This document shows positions 37,578 through 48,456 of a DNA stretch of 64,000 nt, piece by piece. This DNA is from Winslowiella arboricola (GTDB lineage: Bacteria; Pseudomonadota; Gammaproteobacteria; Enterobacterales; Enterobacteriaceae). The notes beneath the pieces are model-generated. The model did not search any database and was not told the origin of the DNA. It worked only from the letters and a program-made list of their open reading frames with translations. Within the stretch, counting starts at the first letter, position 1. Every line of letters begins with the position of its first letter. The stretch is taken from NCBI RefSeq assembly GCF_025527015.1, contig NZ_JAODIM010000036.1:62001-126000 (forward strand), written 5' to 3'. A program made the position numbers and the translations under genes.

Positions 37578-38456
37578 ATGAAATATGCATTAGGGCCAGT
37601 GCTGTGGTACTGGCCAACTGAACAGCTGAATGCTTTTTACCAGGCCGCCGCCGCCAGCAGTGCGGAAATTGTCTATCTCGGTGAAGCGGTATGCAGTAAG
37701 CGCCGCGCTACCAAATTCAGTGACTGGCTGAATATCGCCCATATGCTGCGCGACAGCGGCAAACAAGTGGTGTTCAGCACGCTGGCGCTGGTGCAGTCGC
37801 CCTCGGAGCTGAGGGAGATAAAACGCTATGTCGATAACGGCGAGTTTCTGGTGGAGGCCAACGATCTTGGCACGGTCAATCTCGCGGCTGAGCAAAAACT
37901 GCCGTTTGTCGCTGGCCTGGCGTTAAACTGTTATAACGCCGTCACCTTGCGCATGTTGCTGAAACAGGGAATGACGCGCTGGTGTATGCCGCCAGAATTA
38001 TCGCGCGACTGGCTGGCAAATATTCTCCAGCAGAGTGAAAGTCTGGGCATCCGCCAGCAGTTAGAAGTGGAAGTGATGGGCTATGGCCATCTGCCGCTGG
38101 CACTTTCCGCCCGCTGTTTTACCGCCCGATCGGAAAATCGCGCCAAAGATGAGTGTGAAACCTGCTGTATCAACTATCCTCAGGGTCGACGCGTGTTATC
38201 GCAGGAGAATCAGCAGGTATTTGTGCTTAACGGCATTCAGACCATGAGCGGCTACTGCTACAACCTGGCTAACGATCAGATTTCGATGCAGGGTATGGTC
38301 GATATTCTGCGATTGTCGCCAGAAAGCCATGAAACACTGGCGTTAATTGACCGTTTCCGCGCCAACCAGCATGGCACAGCGCCACTAATGATGGCGCAGC
38401 GTAATGACTGTAATGGTTACTGGCGCAACCTGGCGGGACTGGTGCTGCAGGAGTAA
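37578..38456 (+). CDS. ubiV: Ubiquinone anaerobic biosynthesis protein UbiV (U32 family)
   Basis: A 292-residue partner of UbiU (YhbV), also with a 4Fe-4S cluster. The ligand set Cys39 (EAVCSKRRA) plus the cysteines in SARCFTARSENRAKDECETCC is complete. Also conserved are FVLNGIQTMSGYCYNL and DCNGYWRNLAGL. It forms the ubiUV operon, divergent from ubiT. E. coli ubiUVT is FNR-dependent, but here I see only half-sites in the 36.37-36.57 kb region. Confidence 0.94.
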   Translation: MKYALGPVLWYWPTEQLNAFYQAAAASSAEIVYLGEAVCSKRRATKFSDWLNIAHMLRDSGKQVVFSTLALVQSPSELREIKRYVDNGEFLVEANDLGTVNLAAEQKLPFVAGLALNCYNAVTLRMLLKQGMTRWCMPPELSRDWLANILQQSESLGIRQQLEVEVMGYGHLPLALSARCFTARSENRAKDECETCCINYPQGRRVLSQENQQVFVLNGIQTMSGYCYNLANDQISMQGMVDILRLSPESHETLALIDRFRANQHGTAPLMMAQRNDCNGYWRNLAGLVLQE

Positions 38457-38584
38457 GCAGCAGAGTGATGGCACAGGGTGTAAAGCCGGTATATATAAAT
38501 ACAGTTTTAATAGGGTTACTGAGATACTGATATTTATTAATAGCAGGCGAACCCGTTCGTCGCGCAGCTAAAAAGCGAGCTCCC

Positions 38585-39595
38585 ATGTCTGAGAAAAAAT
38601 CTGTTCCTTTATCGGTGCTCGATTTAGCGCCGATCCCACAAGGCTCTACAGCACGCGAGGCTTTCCACTCATCACTGGCGCTGGCGCAGCAATCAGAAAA
38701 GCTGGGCTATCACCGTTACTGGCTGGCTGAACACCACAATATGACCGGGATCGCCAGTGCCGCGACCTCCGTGCTGATTGGCTATCTGGCCGCAGGCACC
38801 ACCACGCTACGTCTCGGCTCCGGCGGCGTAATGCTGCCTAACCACGCACCACTGGTGATTGCTGAGCAGTTTGGCACGCTGGAGTCGCTCTATCCGGGTC
38901 GTATTGATCTTGGGCTGGGTCGCGCGCCAGGTTCCGATCAGCGCACCATGATGGCGCTGCGTCGTCATCTCTCCAGCGCGCAGGCCGATAGTTTCCCGGC
39001 GGATGTCGCCGAGCTGGTGAACTGGTTTGACGCCGGGGCAGACGAGCAGCCGCCGGTACAGCCGGTTCCGGGTCTTGGGCTGAAGATCCCGGTGTGGCTG
39101 CTGGGTTCCAGTTTGTATAGCGCTCAGCTGGCGGCGAGACTGGGCCTGCCTTTTGCTTTTGCCTCACACTTTGCCCCGGATATGCTGTTCCAGGCGCTGC
39201 AAATCTATCGTGACAGCTTTAAGCCTTCCGCCCGACTGGAGAAGCCGTATGCCATGGTGTGCGTCAATGTGGTGGCGGCTGACAGCGATCGTGACGCCCG
39301 CTTCCTGTTTACCTCAATGCAGCAGCAGTTTATCAATCTGCGTCGCGGCAAGCCGGGTCCGTTGCCGGCGCCGGTGGAAAATATGGATAACCTGTGGTCA
39401 CCGTCGGAACAGTATGGCGTGCAGCAGGCACTGAGTATGTCGGTGATTGGTGACAGCGACAAAGTACGCAGTGGTCTGGCTTCACTGATTCGTGAAACCC
39501 AGGCAGATGAGATTATGGTTAACGGCCAGATCTTCGATACGCAGGCGCGTCTGCGCTCGTTTGAACTGGCAATGCAGGCGGCTCAGTCGCTGTAA
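38585..39595 (+). CDS. yhbW: Luciferase-like monooxygenase YhbW
   Basis: A 336-residue TIM-barrel protein of the bacterial luciferase-like (LLM) FMN-dependent class. [20 protein letters not shown] opens the protein. [23 protein letters not shown] and [18 protein letters not shown] are signatures of the MsnO8/YhbW subgroup, and a VNGQIFD segment lies near the C-terminus. The natural substrate is unknown. It follows ubiV as in E. coli. Confidence 0.93.
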   Translation: MSEKKSVPLSVLDLAPIPQGSTAREAFHSSLALAQQSEKLGYHRYWLAEHHNMTGIASAATSVLIGYLAAGTTTLRLGSGGVMLPNHAPLVIAEQFGTLESLYPGRIDLGLGRAPGSDQRTMMALRRHLSSAQADSFPADVAELVNWFDAGADEQPPVQPVPGLGLKIPVWLLGSSLYSAQLAARLGLPFAFASHFAPDMLFQALQIYRDSFKPSARLEKPYAMVCVNVVAADSDRDARFLFTSMQQQFINLRRGKPGPLPAPVENMDNLWSPSEQYGVQQALSMSVIGDSDKVRSGLASLIRETQADEIMVNGQIFDTQARLRSFELAMQAAQSL

Positions 39596-39601
39596 CCTTC
39601 A

Positions 39602-39625
39602 CAGGTGCTTCGCCCGAAGCACCTG
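39602..39625. terminator. Hairpin between convergent yhbW and araC-type gene
   Basis: CAGGTGCTTCG-CC-CGAAGCACCTG followed by TTATT on the plus strand. Confidence 0.7.
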
Positions 39626-40522
39626 TTATTCCTGCCCCAGCATTTTGATATCACGCGTCGGTGACGTGCCATAAAAGCGGCTGTATTCGCGGCTAAACTG
39701 TGATGCGCTTTGATAACCCACCTGATAACCGGCGGTTCCGGCATCCATTTTTTCCAGCAGCATTAAACGGCGCGCTTCGTTAAGCCGCAGCTGTTTCTGA
39801 TACTGCATCGGCGTCATCGCAGTGACCGCTTTAAAGTGGTGATGCAGCGACGAAGTGCTCATGCCAACACTGCTGGCCAGTTGATCAATTTTCAGTTGCT
39901 GATGAAAATTTTCACGCAGCCAGCTGGCCGCCTGCGCCACTTTATTGCCGGGCCGCTCCGCCAGAGCGATATTCAGTAAGCGTGGCCCCTCCGGGCCGGT
40001 GAGCAAACGGTAAAAAATCTCCTGCTCAATCAGCGGCGCCAGCATGGCGATATCCTCCGGGCGGTGCAGCAATTTAATCAGACGCACAACCGCATCCAGC
40101 AGCGCTTCAGACACCCGGTTGACGGTGATGCCACGCGTGATTTTCGGTACCGCCGAATGCAGCTCGGCGGGCATCGCGTTAATAAACTTTTGCAGCCGCA
40201 GGGGGTTGATGGTGATCGCCACCGCCAGATTAGGCTCGGCGGCGCTGGCGCGTGTGATACAGGAGCTTACCGGCATATCCATTGATGCCAGCAACAGATC
40301 GCCTGGCCCATAGACATAGGTTTCATCGCCGAGACGCAGCGCCTTTTCGCCCTGCGCCACCAGCGCAAAACTGGCCCATTGCGAAATATGCATCGGCTGC
40401 GAGGGTGAAGAGCGGCGGCCAAAGTAGAGAAAATCGATTGCCGTATTGACCACCCCATCCTTGGTGGCGAAATGGGCAATCAGGTTAATCAGTTCCTGCC
40501 ACTGAGGGCTTTGGATATTCAT
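39626..40522 (-). CDS. AraC family transcriptional regulator
   Basis: A 298-residue AraC regulator with an N-terminal cupin-like domain of the AraC_N type (about residues 20-170) and two C-terminal helix-turn-helix motifs (about 195-290, KIDQLASSVGMSTSSLHHHF and AGYQVGYQSASQFSREYSRFYG). The domain combination resembles YqhC-type regulators of aldehyde or oxidant responses. It is divergent from an SDR gene and the intergenic region carries a 21-bp-spaced direct repeat, so it probably activates that gene. Confidence 0.9.
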   Translation of the reverse strand: MNIQSPQWQELINLIAHFATKDGVVNTAIDFLYFGRRSSPSQPMHISQWASFALVAQGEKALRLGDETYVYGPGDLLLASMDMPVSSCITRASAAEPNLAVAITINPLRLQKFINAMPAELHSAVPKITRGITVNRVSEALLDAVVRLIKLLHRPEDIAMLAPLIEQEIFYRLLTGPEGPRLLNIALAERPGNKVAQAASWLRENFHQQLKIDQLASSVGMSTSSLHHHFKAVTAMTPMQYQKQLRLNEARRLMLLEKMDAGTAGYQVGYQSASQFSREYSRFYGTSPTRDIKMLGQE

Positions 40523-40604
40523 GCCATTAGCCTGCTGATCTGTTGATGCTCAGGAGGCTTATTGTACTGAAACCCCACGGTGAGAAAATCCTTCCGGCGT
40601 ATGT

Positions 40605-40639
40605 TTGCAGGATTGTGCAAAAAGCTTGCAGGATCACGC
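40605..40639. promoter_or_regulatory. Direct repeat, candidate AraC-type operator
   Basis: TTGCAGGAT occurs at 40605-40613 and 40626-40634, exactly 21 bases (two helical turns) apart. It lies 77-106 bases upstream of the SDR gene, as expected for an AraC-family activator dimer. Confidence 0.7.
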
Positions 40640-40710
40640 TAACCCCTCAGCCTGCTTCGATTGCATATTTTATCGACATTAAACCAGCGAATTAATGCAG
40701 GAGAGAAACG

Positions 40711-41460
40711 ATGAAAGCACTCGCAGGAAAAGTCGCCCTGGTGACGGGCTCATCGAAAGGCATAGGCGCAGGCATTGCAATTATGTTTGCCGCTGCAGGC
40801 GCGCGCGTGGTGGTAAATTATCTGCATGATGAAGTGGGCGCCGAAGATGTGGTCAGCGATATCGTCGAGGCAGGTGGCGAAGCGATTGCGGTTCAGGCTG
40901 ACGTCTCACGCGCCGACCATGTTAAACGCCTGTTTGCAACGGCGTACACCGAGTATGGCAAGCCGGATATTGTGGTCAATAACGCCGGGGTGTTTCACCG
41001 CTCGCCCTTTAGCAACATCACCGAAGCGGAGATGCAGCAACAATTTGCAGTCAATGTGTTTGGCACCCTGCTGGTCAGTCAACAGGCGGTGGAATATTTT
41101 GGCGATGGCGGTGGCTGCATTATCAATCTGAGTGCGGTGAGCAGCAAGAATGTCGCGCCTGGCGCAGTGCTTTATGCCGCCACCAAAGGAGCGATAGACA
41201 GCATCACCCAGGGACTGTCACGTGAGCTGGGGCCAAAGAATATTCGGGTTAATGCGATCGCACCGGGCTGCATTATTACCGAGGGGCTGCTGGCTTCAGA
41301 GATGCTTAAACCCGAGTTTAAAGCACAGCTTATCGCCATGACACCATTAGGCCGTTTTGGCATCCCGGAGGATGTGGCACGCGTGGCGCTGTTTCTGGCT
41401 TCAGAAGAGGCTACCTATGTCAGCGGCGAACGGCTGCTGACCTCTGGAGGCTGGCGCTAA
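40711..41460 (+). CDS. SDR family oxidoreductase (FabG-like/glucose 1-dehydrogenase type)
   Basis: A 249-residue classical SDR. TGSSKGIGAGIA (residues 14-25) is the cofactor loop, NNAGVF lies near 90, and Ser in NLSAVSS, Tyr and Lys in YAATKGA complete the triad. The C-terminal YVSGERLLTSGGWR is that of 3-oxoacyl reductase relatives. The substrate cannot be told. It lies under the probable control of the divergent AraC regulator. AGGAGAG precedes the ATG. Confidence 0.87.
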   Translation: MKALAGKVALVTGSSKGIGAGIAIMFAAAGARVVVNYLHDEVGAEDVVSDIVEAGGEAIAVQADVSRADHVKRLFATAYTEYGKPDIVVNNAGVFHRSPFSNITEAEMQQQFAVNVFGTLLVSQQAVEYFGDGGGCIINLSAVSSKNVAPGAVLYAATKGAIDSITQGLSRELGPKNIRVNAIAPGCIITEGLLASEMLKPEFKAQLIAMTPLGRFGIPEDVARVALFLASEEATYVSGERLLTSGGWR

Positions 41461-41466
41461 TCAGGC

Positions 41467-41498
41467 AAAAAAAAAAACCAGCCCGCAGGCTGGTTTTT
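41467..41498. terminator. Bidirectional terminator between SDR gene and deaD
   Basis: A-run, ACCAGCC-CGCA-GGCTGGT, T-run. It works equally for the plus-strand SDR and the minus-strand deaD transcripts. Confidence 0.92.
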
Positions 41499-41514
41499 TT
41501 ATTTGCGTCAGTGA

Positions 41515-43473
41515 TTATGCATCACGACGACGAGTTGGTGCGCTGCCGCCATCCTGACGTGGACCACGGCTGGTGCTGCTGCGACCTGCGCCGCCGCCTT
41601 CACGACGGTCGCTGAAACGACGTGGAGCGCCGCCATCACGACCGCCTTCACGACCCGCACCGCCGCCGAAACCACCGCGACCACCGCCAGCAGGACGACG
41701 ATCGCCGCCACCGCTACGCTCTGGACGATCGTTGCTGCGTGGAACCGCATCGCCCAGCAACTGCATATTCATCGGCTTGTTCAGAATACGAGTACGGGTG
41801 AAGTGGGACAGAATGTCACCTGGCATACCTTTCGGCAGTTCGATAGTTGAATGGGTACCGAACAGCTTGATGTTACCAATGTAACGGCTGCTGATATCGC
41901 CTTCGTTAGCAATGGCGCCAACGATGTGACGAACTTCAACACCATCATCACGGCCAACTTCAATGCGGTACAGTTCCATATCACCAACTTCACGACGCTC
42001 ACGACGTGGTGCGCCATCGCGGTCACCGCGAGGTTCGCCACGCGCTTCACGTGGAGCACGATCGCCACGCTCAGGACGACGGTCATCACGACGATCGTCA
42101 CGGTCACGGAATTCGCGACGTGGGCGCTGTGGTGCATCTGGTGGCAGAATCAGTGGACGTTCGCCCTGTGCCATTTTCAGCAGAGCTGCGGCCAGAGATT
42201 CCATATCCAGTTCTTCTTCCGGCTGCATTTTAGCCAGCAGCGCACGGTACTGTTCCAGATCGCTGCTTTCCAGCTGAACCTGAACTTTCGCCGCGAACTT
42301 AGCCAGACGACGCTGGGACAGCAGTTCTGCGTTAGGCAGTTCTACTTCCGGAATAGTCAGCTTCATGGTGCGTTCAATGTTGCGCAGCAGACGACGCTCG
42401 CGGTTCTCAACGAACAGCAGCGCACGGCCAGCACGACCTGCACGACCGGTACGGCCGATACGGTGAACGTAAGACTCTGAATCCATAGGGATATCATAGT
42501 TTACTACCAGGCTGATACGCTCAACGTCCAGACCACGTGCCGCAACATCGGTCGCAATCAGGATATCAAGGCGACCGCTTTTCAGGCGCTCCAGCGTCTG
42601 CTCACGCAGTGCCTGGTTCATATCACCGTTCAGTGCTGCACTGTTGTAACCGCTACGCTCCAGCGCTTCAGCCACTTCCAGGGTCGCGTTTTTGGTACGC
42701 ACGAAGATAATCGCCGCATCAAAGTCTTCTGCTTCCAGGAAGCGCACCAGAGCATCAGTCTTACGACCAAATGCAGTCCAGTAGCTCTGGCTGATGTCCG
42801 GGCGAGTGGTTACGCTGGACTGGATACGCACTTCCTGCGGATCCTTCATAAAGCGTTTGGTAATACGACGAATCGCTTCTGGCATGGTTGCAGAGAACAG
42901 AGCGGTCTGATGACCTTCCGGGATCTGCGCCATAATCGTTTCAACGTCTTCGATAAAGCCCATACGCAGCATTTCATCAGCTTCGTCAAGCACCAGTCCA
43001 CGCAGGCTGGACAGGTTCAGCGTACCGCGTTTCAGGTGATCCAGCAGACGACCCGGGGTACCCACAACAATCTGTGGACCCGCACGCAGTGCACGCAGCT
43101 GAACGTCATAACGCTGGCCGCCGTACAGGGCAACAACGTTAACGCCGTTCATTTTTTTAGAGAATTCAGTCATAGCTTCAGCAACCTGAACCGCCAACTC
43201 GCGAGTAGGTGCCAGCACCAGAATCTGTGGTGCTTTCAGGTTACTATCAATGTTGTGCAACAGCGGCAGAGAGAATGCAGCTGTTTTGCCACTACCAGTC
43301 TGGGCCATACCCAGCACGTCACGGCCAGCCAGCAGATGTGGGATACACTCTAACTGGATAGGTGATGGTTTTACGTAGCCCATACCATTCAGTGATTCTA
43401 AAAGGGCAGCATTCAGGCCCAGGTCAGCAAAAGTGGTTTCAATGGCAGTATCATTGGTTTCGATCGTAGTCAT
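41515..43473 (-). CDS. deaD: ATP-dependent RNA helicase DeaD (CsdA)
   Basis: A 652-residue DEAD-box helicase involved in 50S assembly, mRNA decay and cold adaptation. Motifs in order: Q motif (TFADLGLN...PIQ), [40 protein letters not shown]. An RNA-binding domain ([20 protein letters not shown]) and an Arg/Gly-rich tail follow. The start is uncertain: ATG at MTTIETN is used here, but a GTG three codons earlier lies closer to the AGAGG site. The upstream mini-gene yrbN ends 16 bases before the chosen ATG. Confidence 0.96.
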   Translation of the reverse strand: MTTIETNDTAIETTFADLGLNAALLESLNGMGYVKPSPIQLECIPHLLAGRDVLGMAQTGSGKTAAFSLPLLHNIDSNLKAPQILVLAPTRELAVQVAEAMTEFSKKMNGVNVVALYGGQRYDVQLRALRAGPQIVVGTPGRLLDHLKRGTLNLSSLRGLVLDEADEMLRMGFIEDVETIMAQIPEGHQTALFSATMPEAIRRITKRFMKDPQEVRIQSSVTTRPDISQSYWTAFGRKTDALVRFLEAEDFDAAIIFVRTKNATLEVAEALERSGYNSAALNGDMNQALREQTLERLKSGRLDILIATDVAARGLDVERISLVVNYDIPMDSESYVHRIGRTGRAGRAGRALLFVENRERRLLRNIERTMKLTIPEVELPNAELLSQRRLAKFAAKVQVQLESSDLEQYRALLAKMQPEEELDMESLAAALLKMAQGERPLILPPDAPQRPRREFRDRDDRRDDRRPERGDRAPREARGEPRGDRDGAPRRERREVGDMELYRIEVGRDDGVEVRHIVGAIANEGDISSRYIGNIKLFGTHSTIELPKGMPGDILSHFTRTRILNKPMNMQLLGDAVPRSNDRPERSGGGDRRPAGGGRGGFGGGAGREGGRDGGAPRRFSDRREGGGAGRSSTSRGPRQDGGSAPTRRRDA

Positions 43474-43489
43474 GTAGTACACAAGCCTC

Positions 43490-43546
43490 TTAAATTGCGG
43501 CGGCCAGTCTACATAACTCGTCGTGAAAATTTTCAGTCATTTTCAT
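43490..43546 (-). CDS. yrbN: Small protein YrbN, shortened form
   Basis: An 18-codon frame, [18 protein letters not shown], in the nlpI-deaD gap. Its first 16 residues equal E. coli YrbN as I recall it (26 residues); here a TAA ends it eight residues earlier. The E. coli protein is expressed, but its role is unknown. The stop lies next to the AGAGG of deaD, so translation of yrbN may couple to deaD. Conservation at the amino-acid level supports a real gene. Confidence 0.75.
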   Translation of the reverse strand: MKMTENFHDELCRLAAAI

Positions 43547-43650
43547 CAAAAAGTGTGAACCGGCTCAAATTAGTGGTTTCGACGAACAAAAAGGCCCTCA
43601 TCCGTGAAGATGATGACATTTCAGAAATTCAGGCAAAGAAAGTTCGTCAG

Positions 43651-44535
43651 CTATTGCTGGTCAGATTCTGATAAATCGTCTTGTGTCTGGCCGAGTAGCG
43701 CCAGCTCCAACAATGCGTATCGGTGCTCAACGTAGTTATTTACGTTGTTGGCGACCGCCAGTTTGAACAACGCTTCTGCGTTGTCCTTCTCCCCCAGACT
43801 TAGGTAGTACTTACCTAAATAGAAGTTGGTTTCACTGAGATGTTCAGCGAGCGAGGTGTTATCCGTTGCGTCCGCCTTGAGACTTTCCATCAGTGTTTTC
43901 TCACTGATGTCGCCAAGGTAGAACTCGACAATATTCCATCCCCATTGTTCCCGGTCCGATTTGTCATAACGCTGTTTTAGCGTGACTTTTGCTTTACTGA
44001 CATCCATCTCACGTTCAACGAGATAGAGCCACAAGCTGCGGAAAGGATCGTTAGGATCGTCTTGATAAAACGCCAGCAGATCATCTTGCGCTAGCGGGTA
44101 TCGACCACCGTAATACAGGGCGATGCCACGATTTAAATGCGCATAGTTGTAAGTTGGATCAAGCTCAAGTACAGAATCAAACGCTTCATAGGCGGCATCA
44201 AAGTTGCCAGCCTGCGTTAAATATATGCCTAAGTAATTGAATACTTCCGGCATATCCGGTCTGATCGCCAGCGCTTGTGAAAAATCATTTCGCGCTAATG
44301 CTCTCAAACCTAAACTATCATACAACACTCCGCGCTCATATAACAGCTGTGCGCGTTCATCATCGGTTAATGCACGACTGGCAAGTATTTGTTCCATGCG
44401 CGCCAGGATGACTTCCTGTTGCAAGGTGGGCTGCAGCGGAACCGCCAGAACGTCGTTTCTACGCCAGTCAGAGTTGCTGCATCCTGCCAGCGATATAGCT
44501 GTCGCAACGAAACACCAGCGCAAAAAAGGCTTCAT
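43651..44535 (-). CDS. nlpI: Lipoprotein NlpI
   Basis: A 294-residue outer membrane lipoprotein with lipobox LAGC (Cys19) and TPR repeats over most of its length (for example [20 protein letters not shown] and [16 protein letters not shown]). It is an adaptor for peptidoglycan hydrolases and delivers MepS to the protease Prc. It lies between pnp and deaD as in E. coli. The sequence is nearly identical to the E. coli protein. Confidence 0.97.
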   Translation of the reverse strand: MKPFLRWCFVATAISLAGCSNSDWRRNDVLAVPLQPTLQQEVILARMEQILASRALTDDERAQLLYERGVLYDSLGLRALARNDFSQALAIRPDMPEVFNYLGIYLTQAGNFDAAYEAFDSVLELDPTYNYAHLNRGIALYYGGRYPLAQDDLLAFYQDDPNDPFRSLWLYLVEREMDVSKAKVTLKQRYDKSDREQWGWNIVEFYLGDISEKTLMESLKADATDNTSLAEHLSETNFYLGKYYLSLGEKDNAEALFKLAVANNVNNYVEHRYALLELALLGQTQDDLSESDQQ

Positions 44536-44658
44536 TTCCCACTCCCGAAAACAAACATTGGGATAAACGTCCTGTTATCCGCCTGCCGTACACAAGGTGT
44601 CCCGTCCTCGCGATGAAACAGCTCTCCATGCGAACATGGAGAGCTCAGTGGTCGATCG

Positions 44659-46785
44659 TTATTCAGCTTCAGGGTTAACTGCGGCTGCTTCTTCAGGTTG
44701 TTGCTCTGTCGCTTCTTTGATGCTCAGACGCACACGGCCCTGACGATCTACTTCCAGTACTTTAACCGGAACTTCCTGACCCATCTGCAGGTAATCGGTC
44801 ACTTTCTCAACACGCTTATCAGCGATCTGAGAAATGTGCACCAGACCTTCTTTACCGCCACCGATAGCCACGAAGGCACCGAAGTCGACAATACGGGTCA
44901 CTTTACCGTTGTAGATACGGCCTACTTCGATCTCAGCAGTGATCTCTTCGATACGACGGATAGCGTATTTCGCTTTTTCGCCGTCGGTTGCTGCGATCTT
45001 CACGGTGCCATCATCTTCGATTTCGATGGTGGTGCCGGTTTCTTCAGTCAGCGCACGGATTACCGAGCCGCCTTTACCGATAACATCTTTGATCTTGTCC
45101 GGGCTGATCTTGATGGTGTGGATACGTGGAGCGAACTGAGAGATATCGCCACGCGGGGTGCTGATAGCCTGCTCCATCACGCCCAGAATGTGCAGACGCG
45201 CACCTTTGGCCTGATTCAGCGCTTCCTGCATGATTTCGCGGGTGATGCCTTCAATTTTGATATCCATCTGCAGCGCGGTGATACCTTCACGGCTACCGGC
45301 TACTTTGAAGTCCATGTCGCCCAGGTGATCTTCGTCACCGAGGATGTCAGACAGAACGACAAATTTCTCGCCCTCTTTCACCAGACCCATCGCGATACCA
45401 GCAACAGCGGCTTTGATTGGCACGCCTGCGTCCATCAGCGCCAGAGATGCGCCACAGACAGAAGCCATTGATGAAGAGCCGTTAGATTCGGTGATTTCAG
45501 ATACCACACGTACGGTGTACGGGAAATCTTCCGGTTTTGGCATCATCGCCAGCACGCCGCGCTTCGCCAGACGACCGTGACCAATTTCACGACGCTTCGG
45601 TGAACCGACCATACCGGTCTCGCCCACAGAGTACGGAGGGAAGTTGTAGTGGAACAGGAAGCTGTCGGTACGTTCGCCCATCAGCTCATCCAGGTTCTGC
45701 GCATCACGAGCAGTACCCAGCGTCGCGGTAACCAGTGCCTGAGTTTCACCACGGGTGAACAGTGCAGAACCGTGAGTACGTGGCAGCACGCCAGTACGCA
45801 CATCCAGACCACGGATCATATCTTTTTCGCGACCATCGATACGCGGCTCGCCGTTCAGAACGCGGCTACGCACCACATCTTTCTCGATAGCGTGCAGGAT
45901 ATCGCTGATTTCGCCGTCGTTCAGCGTCTCATCTTCCGCCAGCAGGGCTGCGGTAGTTTCAGCTTTGATAACGTTAACTTTTTCGTAACGTTCTTGCTTC
46001 TCAGTGATGCGGTAAGCATCGCTCAGACGAGATTCAGCCAGTGCAGCGATGCGCGAGGTCAGCGCTTCGTTAACTGCTTCTGGCTGCCAGTCCCAGCGTG
46101 GTTTGCCTGCTTCAGCAACCAGTGAGTTAATCTGGTCGATAACAATCTGCTGCTGATCGTGACCGTAAACTACGGCGCCCAGCATCTGATCTTCGCTCAG
46201 TACATCAGCTTCAGACTCAACCATCAGTACGGCGCCTTTAGTACCGGCAACCACCAGATCCAGTTTGCTTGCTTTGATTTCGTCACTGGTCGGGTTCAGC
46301 ACGTACTGATCGTTGATGTAACCGACGCGTGCCGCACCAATTGGACCATTAAATGGCAGGCCAGACAGGCTCAGCGCAGCAGAAGCACCAATCATTGCCA
46401 CGATATCCGGGTTAACCTGTGGGTTAACGGAAACGACAGTGGCAATAACCTGCACTTCATTAACGAAACCTTCCGGGAACAGTGGACGCACCGGACGGTC
46501 AATCAGACGCGAAATCAGGGTTTCGCCTTCGCTTGGACGGCCTTCACGACGGAAGAAGCTGCCCGGGATACGACCAGCAGCGTAAGTACGCTCCTGATAG
46601 TTAACCGTCAGAGGGAAGAAGTCCTGACCTGGTTTAGCTTGTTTACGGCCAACAACGGTAACGAACACCGCGGTGTCGTCCATGCTAACCATTACAGCTG
46701 CAGTTGCCTGGCGCGCCATCATACCGGTTTCAAGGGTAACGGTATGCTGACCATATTGGAATTTACGTACGATCGGGTTCAGCAA
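44659..46785 (-). CDS. pnp: Polyribonucleotide nucleotidyltransferase (PNPase)
   Basis: A 708-residue 3'-5' phosphorolytic exoribonuclease and degradosome component. Two RNase PH-like domains (about 1-230 and 310-550, including GDMDFKVAG and the QMDIKIEG segment) are followed by KH ([16 protein letters not shown]) and S1 ([21 protein letters not shown]) domains. Translation starts at TTG, as in E. coli pnp, after AAGGA. The leader contains an RNase III-type hairpin for autoregulation. Confidence 0.98.
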   Translation of the reverse strand: MLNPIVRKFQYGQHTVTLETGMMARQATAAVMVSMDDTAVFVTVVGRKQAKPGQDFFPLTVNYQERTYAAGRIPGSFFRREGRPSEGETLISRLIDRPVRPLFPEGFVNEVQVIATVVSVNPQVNPDIVAMIGASAALSLSGLPFNGPIGAARVGYINDQYVLNPTSDEIKASKLDLVVAGTKGAVLMVESEADVLSEDQMLGAVVYGHDQQQIVIDQINSLVAEAGKPRWDWQPEAVNEALTSRIAALAESRLSDAYRITEKQERYEKVNVIKAETTAALLAEDETLNDGEISDILHAIEKDVVRSRVLNGEPRIDGREKDMIRGLDVRTGVLPRTHGSALFTRGETQALVTATLGTARDAQNLDELMGERTDSFLFHYNFPPYSVGETGMVGSPKRREIGHGRLAKRGVLAMMPKPEDFPYTVRVVSEITESNGSSSMASVCGASLALMDAGVPIKAAVAGIAMGLVKEGEKFVVLSDILGDEDHLGDMDFKVAGSREGITALQMDIKIEGITREIMQEALNQAKGARLHILGVMEQAISTPRGDISQFAPRIHTIKISPDKIKDVIGKGGSVIRALTEETGTTIEIEDDGTVKIAATDGEKAKYAIRRIEEITAEIEVGRIYNGKVTRIVDFGAFVAIGGGKEGLVHISQIADKRVEKVTDYLQMGQEVPVKVLEVDRQGRVRLSIKEATEQQPEEAAAVNPEAE

Positions 46786-46843
46786 AATAATATCCTTTAC
46801 TCATAGCAGACACTTTCATCGTGCTCTGCCGGGGATTTTTAAT

Positions 46844-46937
46844 CTTCATTCGCATTCTCGCGACTAATGACAACCTTCAATCCACGCCCCGTTGGATAAA
46901 AGCCTCTCATTAGCCGCGCGAACCTCTGCAACTGAAG
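46844..46937 (-). promoter_or_regulatory. pnp leader hairpin (RNase III processing/PNPase autoregulation)
   Basis: Two long arms, CTTCAGTTGC...GGCTAATGA and TCATTAGTCGCG...GAATGAAG, pair across a loop of about 40 bases in the pnp 5' UTR. E. coli pnp has the same structure, cut by RNase III so that PNPase can then degrade its own mRNA. Confidence 0.8.
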
Positions 46938-46991
46938 ATCACACTAAGCAACAATACATTAGTTTGGTACATAATGCTGCCGATTGCTCTG

Positions 46992-47019
46992 AAAAAGGGG
47001 CCATAAAGGCCCCCTTTTA
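46992..47019 (-). terminator. rpsO terminator
   Basis: On the minus strand, AAAAGGGGGCC-TTTAT-GGCCCCTTTTTC. E. coli has its partial rpsO terminator at the same place, letting some transcription into pnp. Confidence 0.85.
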
Positions 47020-47101
47020 GCGAAACTCGCACGAATCTGTTCATCGAGCCGTGCTTTCGTCAGTTTAACGCCGACGGACGTTTCAGAACAGATTCTCAGA
47101 C

Positions 47102-47371
47102 TTAGCGACGCAGACCCAGACGCTCGATCAGGCTGGCGTAACGCGCAACGTCTTTGCCTTTCAGGTAATCCAGCAGCTTACGACGCTGGGAAACCATACG
47201 CAGCAGGCCGCGACGGCTGTGGTGGTCTTTTTTGTGCTCAGAGAAGTGACCCTGCAGATGGTTAATCTGTGCAGTCAGCAGAGCAACCTGAACTTCAGTA
47301 GAACCACTGTCGTTAGCGCCACGACCGAAATCAGCAACGATTTGTGCTTTAGTTTCAACACTTAGAGACAT
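47102..47371 (-). CDS. rpsO: 30S ribosomal protein S15
   Basis: The 89-residue S15, a primary binder of the 16S rRNA central domain. It carries the signature [20 protein letters not shown], and length and sequence equal E. coli S15. It lies between truB and pnp. E. coli S15 represses its own translation by trapping a pseudoknot in its leader; the 136-base leader here is long enough for that but was not folded. Confidence 0.98.
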   Translation of the reverse strand: MSLSVETKAQIVADFGRGANDSGSTEVQVALLTAQINHLQGHFSEHKKDHHSRRGLLRMVSQRRKLLDYLKGKDVARYASLIERLGLRR

Positions 47372-47507
47372 ATTACAACTCCAGATATTAAGATAAATTT
47401 ACAGGCGCCGATCTCTAATTCAGCTACCCAATGTTATACCCGAGTAACTCGACCCAGGGTACAAAGCCGCGCTATTCTACTCTGAGCCACCTGCGTTAGC
47501 AAATGAC

Positions 47508-48452
47508 TCAATCAGAATATTCAACGACCAGACGACGTGGCGCAACGCGACCATCGTCATCGATTTCCGCCATACCGATAAACTTACGCTCATCACCTTC
47601 GGTGACACGCACTAAGCCCTGAGCCGGTACGCCAGAAGCTTGTACCGGCTGTCCCTGCTTAAAATAAGCGGCGACAACGGTAAGCAAATTGACTTCAGGA
47701 AACGCCGCTGCCGGACTGTCCATCGGCATTAGCAGAGGATCAAGTTTATCCGCCGACGCGCTGCCTTCAGCATTGGCCTGCTCAACCAGCTCAGTCAGCT
47801 GCTCCAGCGTGACCATCATACTTAACGGATAGGTCGCCACCTGCAGACGACGCAGCATAATCACATGCGCGCCACAGCCCAGCTGTTCACCGAGATCGTC
47901 GATAATGGTGCGAATATAGGTGCCTTTCGAGCAGTGGATTTCCAGCTCCAGCTCATCGCCTTCCCAGCGAATAAACTTCAGCTCATAAACCACAATGCTG
48001 CGTGCTTCACGCGGCACTTCGATACCCTCACGCGCATACTCATACAGCTTGCGCCCCTGGTATTTCAGCGCCGAATACATCGAAGGCACCTGCTGCGTTT
48101 CGCCACGGAAGCTTTCCAGTGCGGCATCCAGCATCGGCTGACTGAAGGTCTGCGGACGTTCACTGATCACCACGCCATCAGCGTCGGAGGTATCCGTACG
48201 CTGGCCCAGACGGGCGATCACGCGGTAGCGCTTGTCAGAATCCAGCAGATACTGGGAAAACTTGGTGGCTTCACCGAGACAGATCGGCAGCATGCCGGTC
48301 GCCAGCGGATCCAGCGCGCCGGTGTGCCCTGCGCGGTTGGCGTTATACAGACGTTTTACTTTCTGCAGCACATCGTTCGACGACAAGCCCTGTGGCTTAT
48401 CCAGCAGCAGCACGCCGTGAATATCGCGGCCACGACGACGAGGACGACTCAT
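47508..48452 (-). CDS. truB: tRNA pseudouridine(55) synthase TruB
   Basis: A 314-residue enzyme that makes pseudouridine 55 in the T loop of all elongator tRNAs. The catalytic aspartate lies in [14 protein letters not shown] near residue 48; a C-terminal PUA domain follows. I chose the ATG giving [20 protein letters not shown], as in E. coli. Its start is only four bases after the rbfA stop, so translation is probably coupled. Confidence 0.97.
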   Translation of the reverse strand: MSRPRRRGRDIHGVLLLDKPQGLSSNDVLQKVKRLYNANRAGHTGALDPLATGMLPICLGEATKFSQYLLDSDKRYRVIARLGQRTDTSDADGVVISERPQTFSQPMLDAALESFRGETQQVPSMYSALKYQGRKLYEYAREGIEVPREARSIVVYELKFIRWEGDELELEIHCSKGTYIRTIIDDLGEQLGCGAHVIMLRRLQVATYPLSMMVTLEQLTELVEQANAEGSASADKLDPLLMPMDSPAAAFPEVNLLTVVAAYFKQGQPVQASGVPAQGLVRVTEGDERKFIGMAEIDDDGRVAPRRLVVEYSD

Positions 48453-48456
48453 AAGG

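Larger units (their letters stand above)
46786..47101. other. rpsO-pnp intergenic region
   Basis: 316 bases with the rpsO terminator next to the rpsO end and the pnp leader hairpin next to pnp. A pnp promoter should lie between them around 46945-46990 on the minus strand. In E. coli the sRNA SraG is encoded here on the opposite strand; I could not confirm it by eye. Confidence 0.6.

Noticed and set aside
41508-41750. Low-complexity Val/Ala frame overlapping the deaD end
   Set aside because: Alternate reading of the Arg/Gly-rich tail of DeaD; composition is an artefact of its codons.
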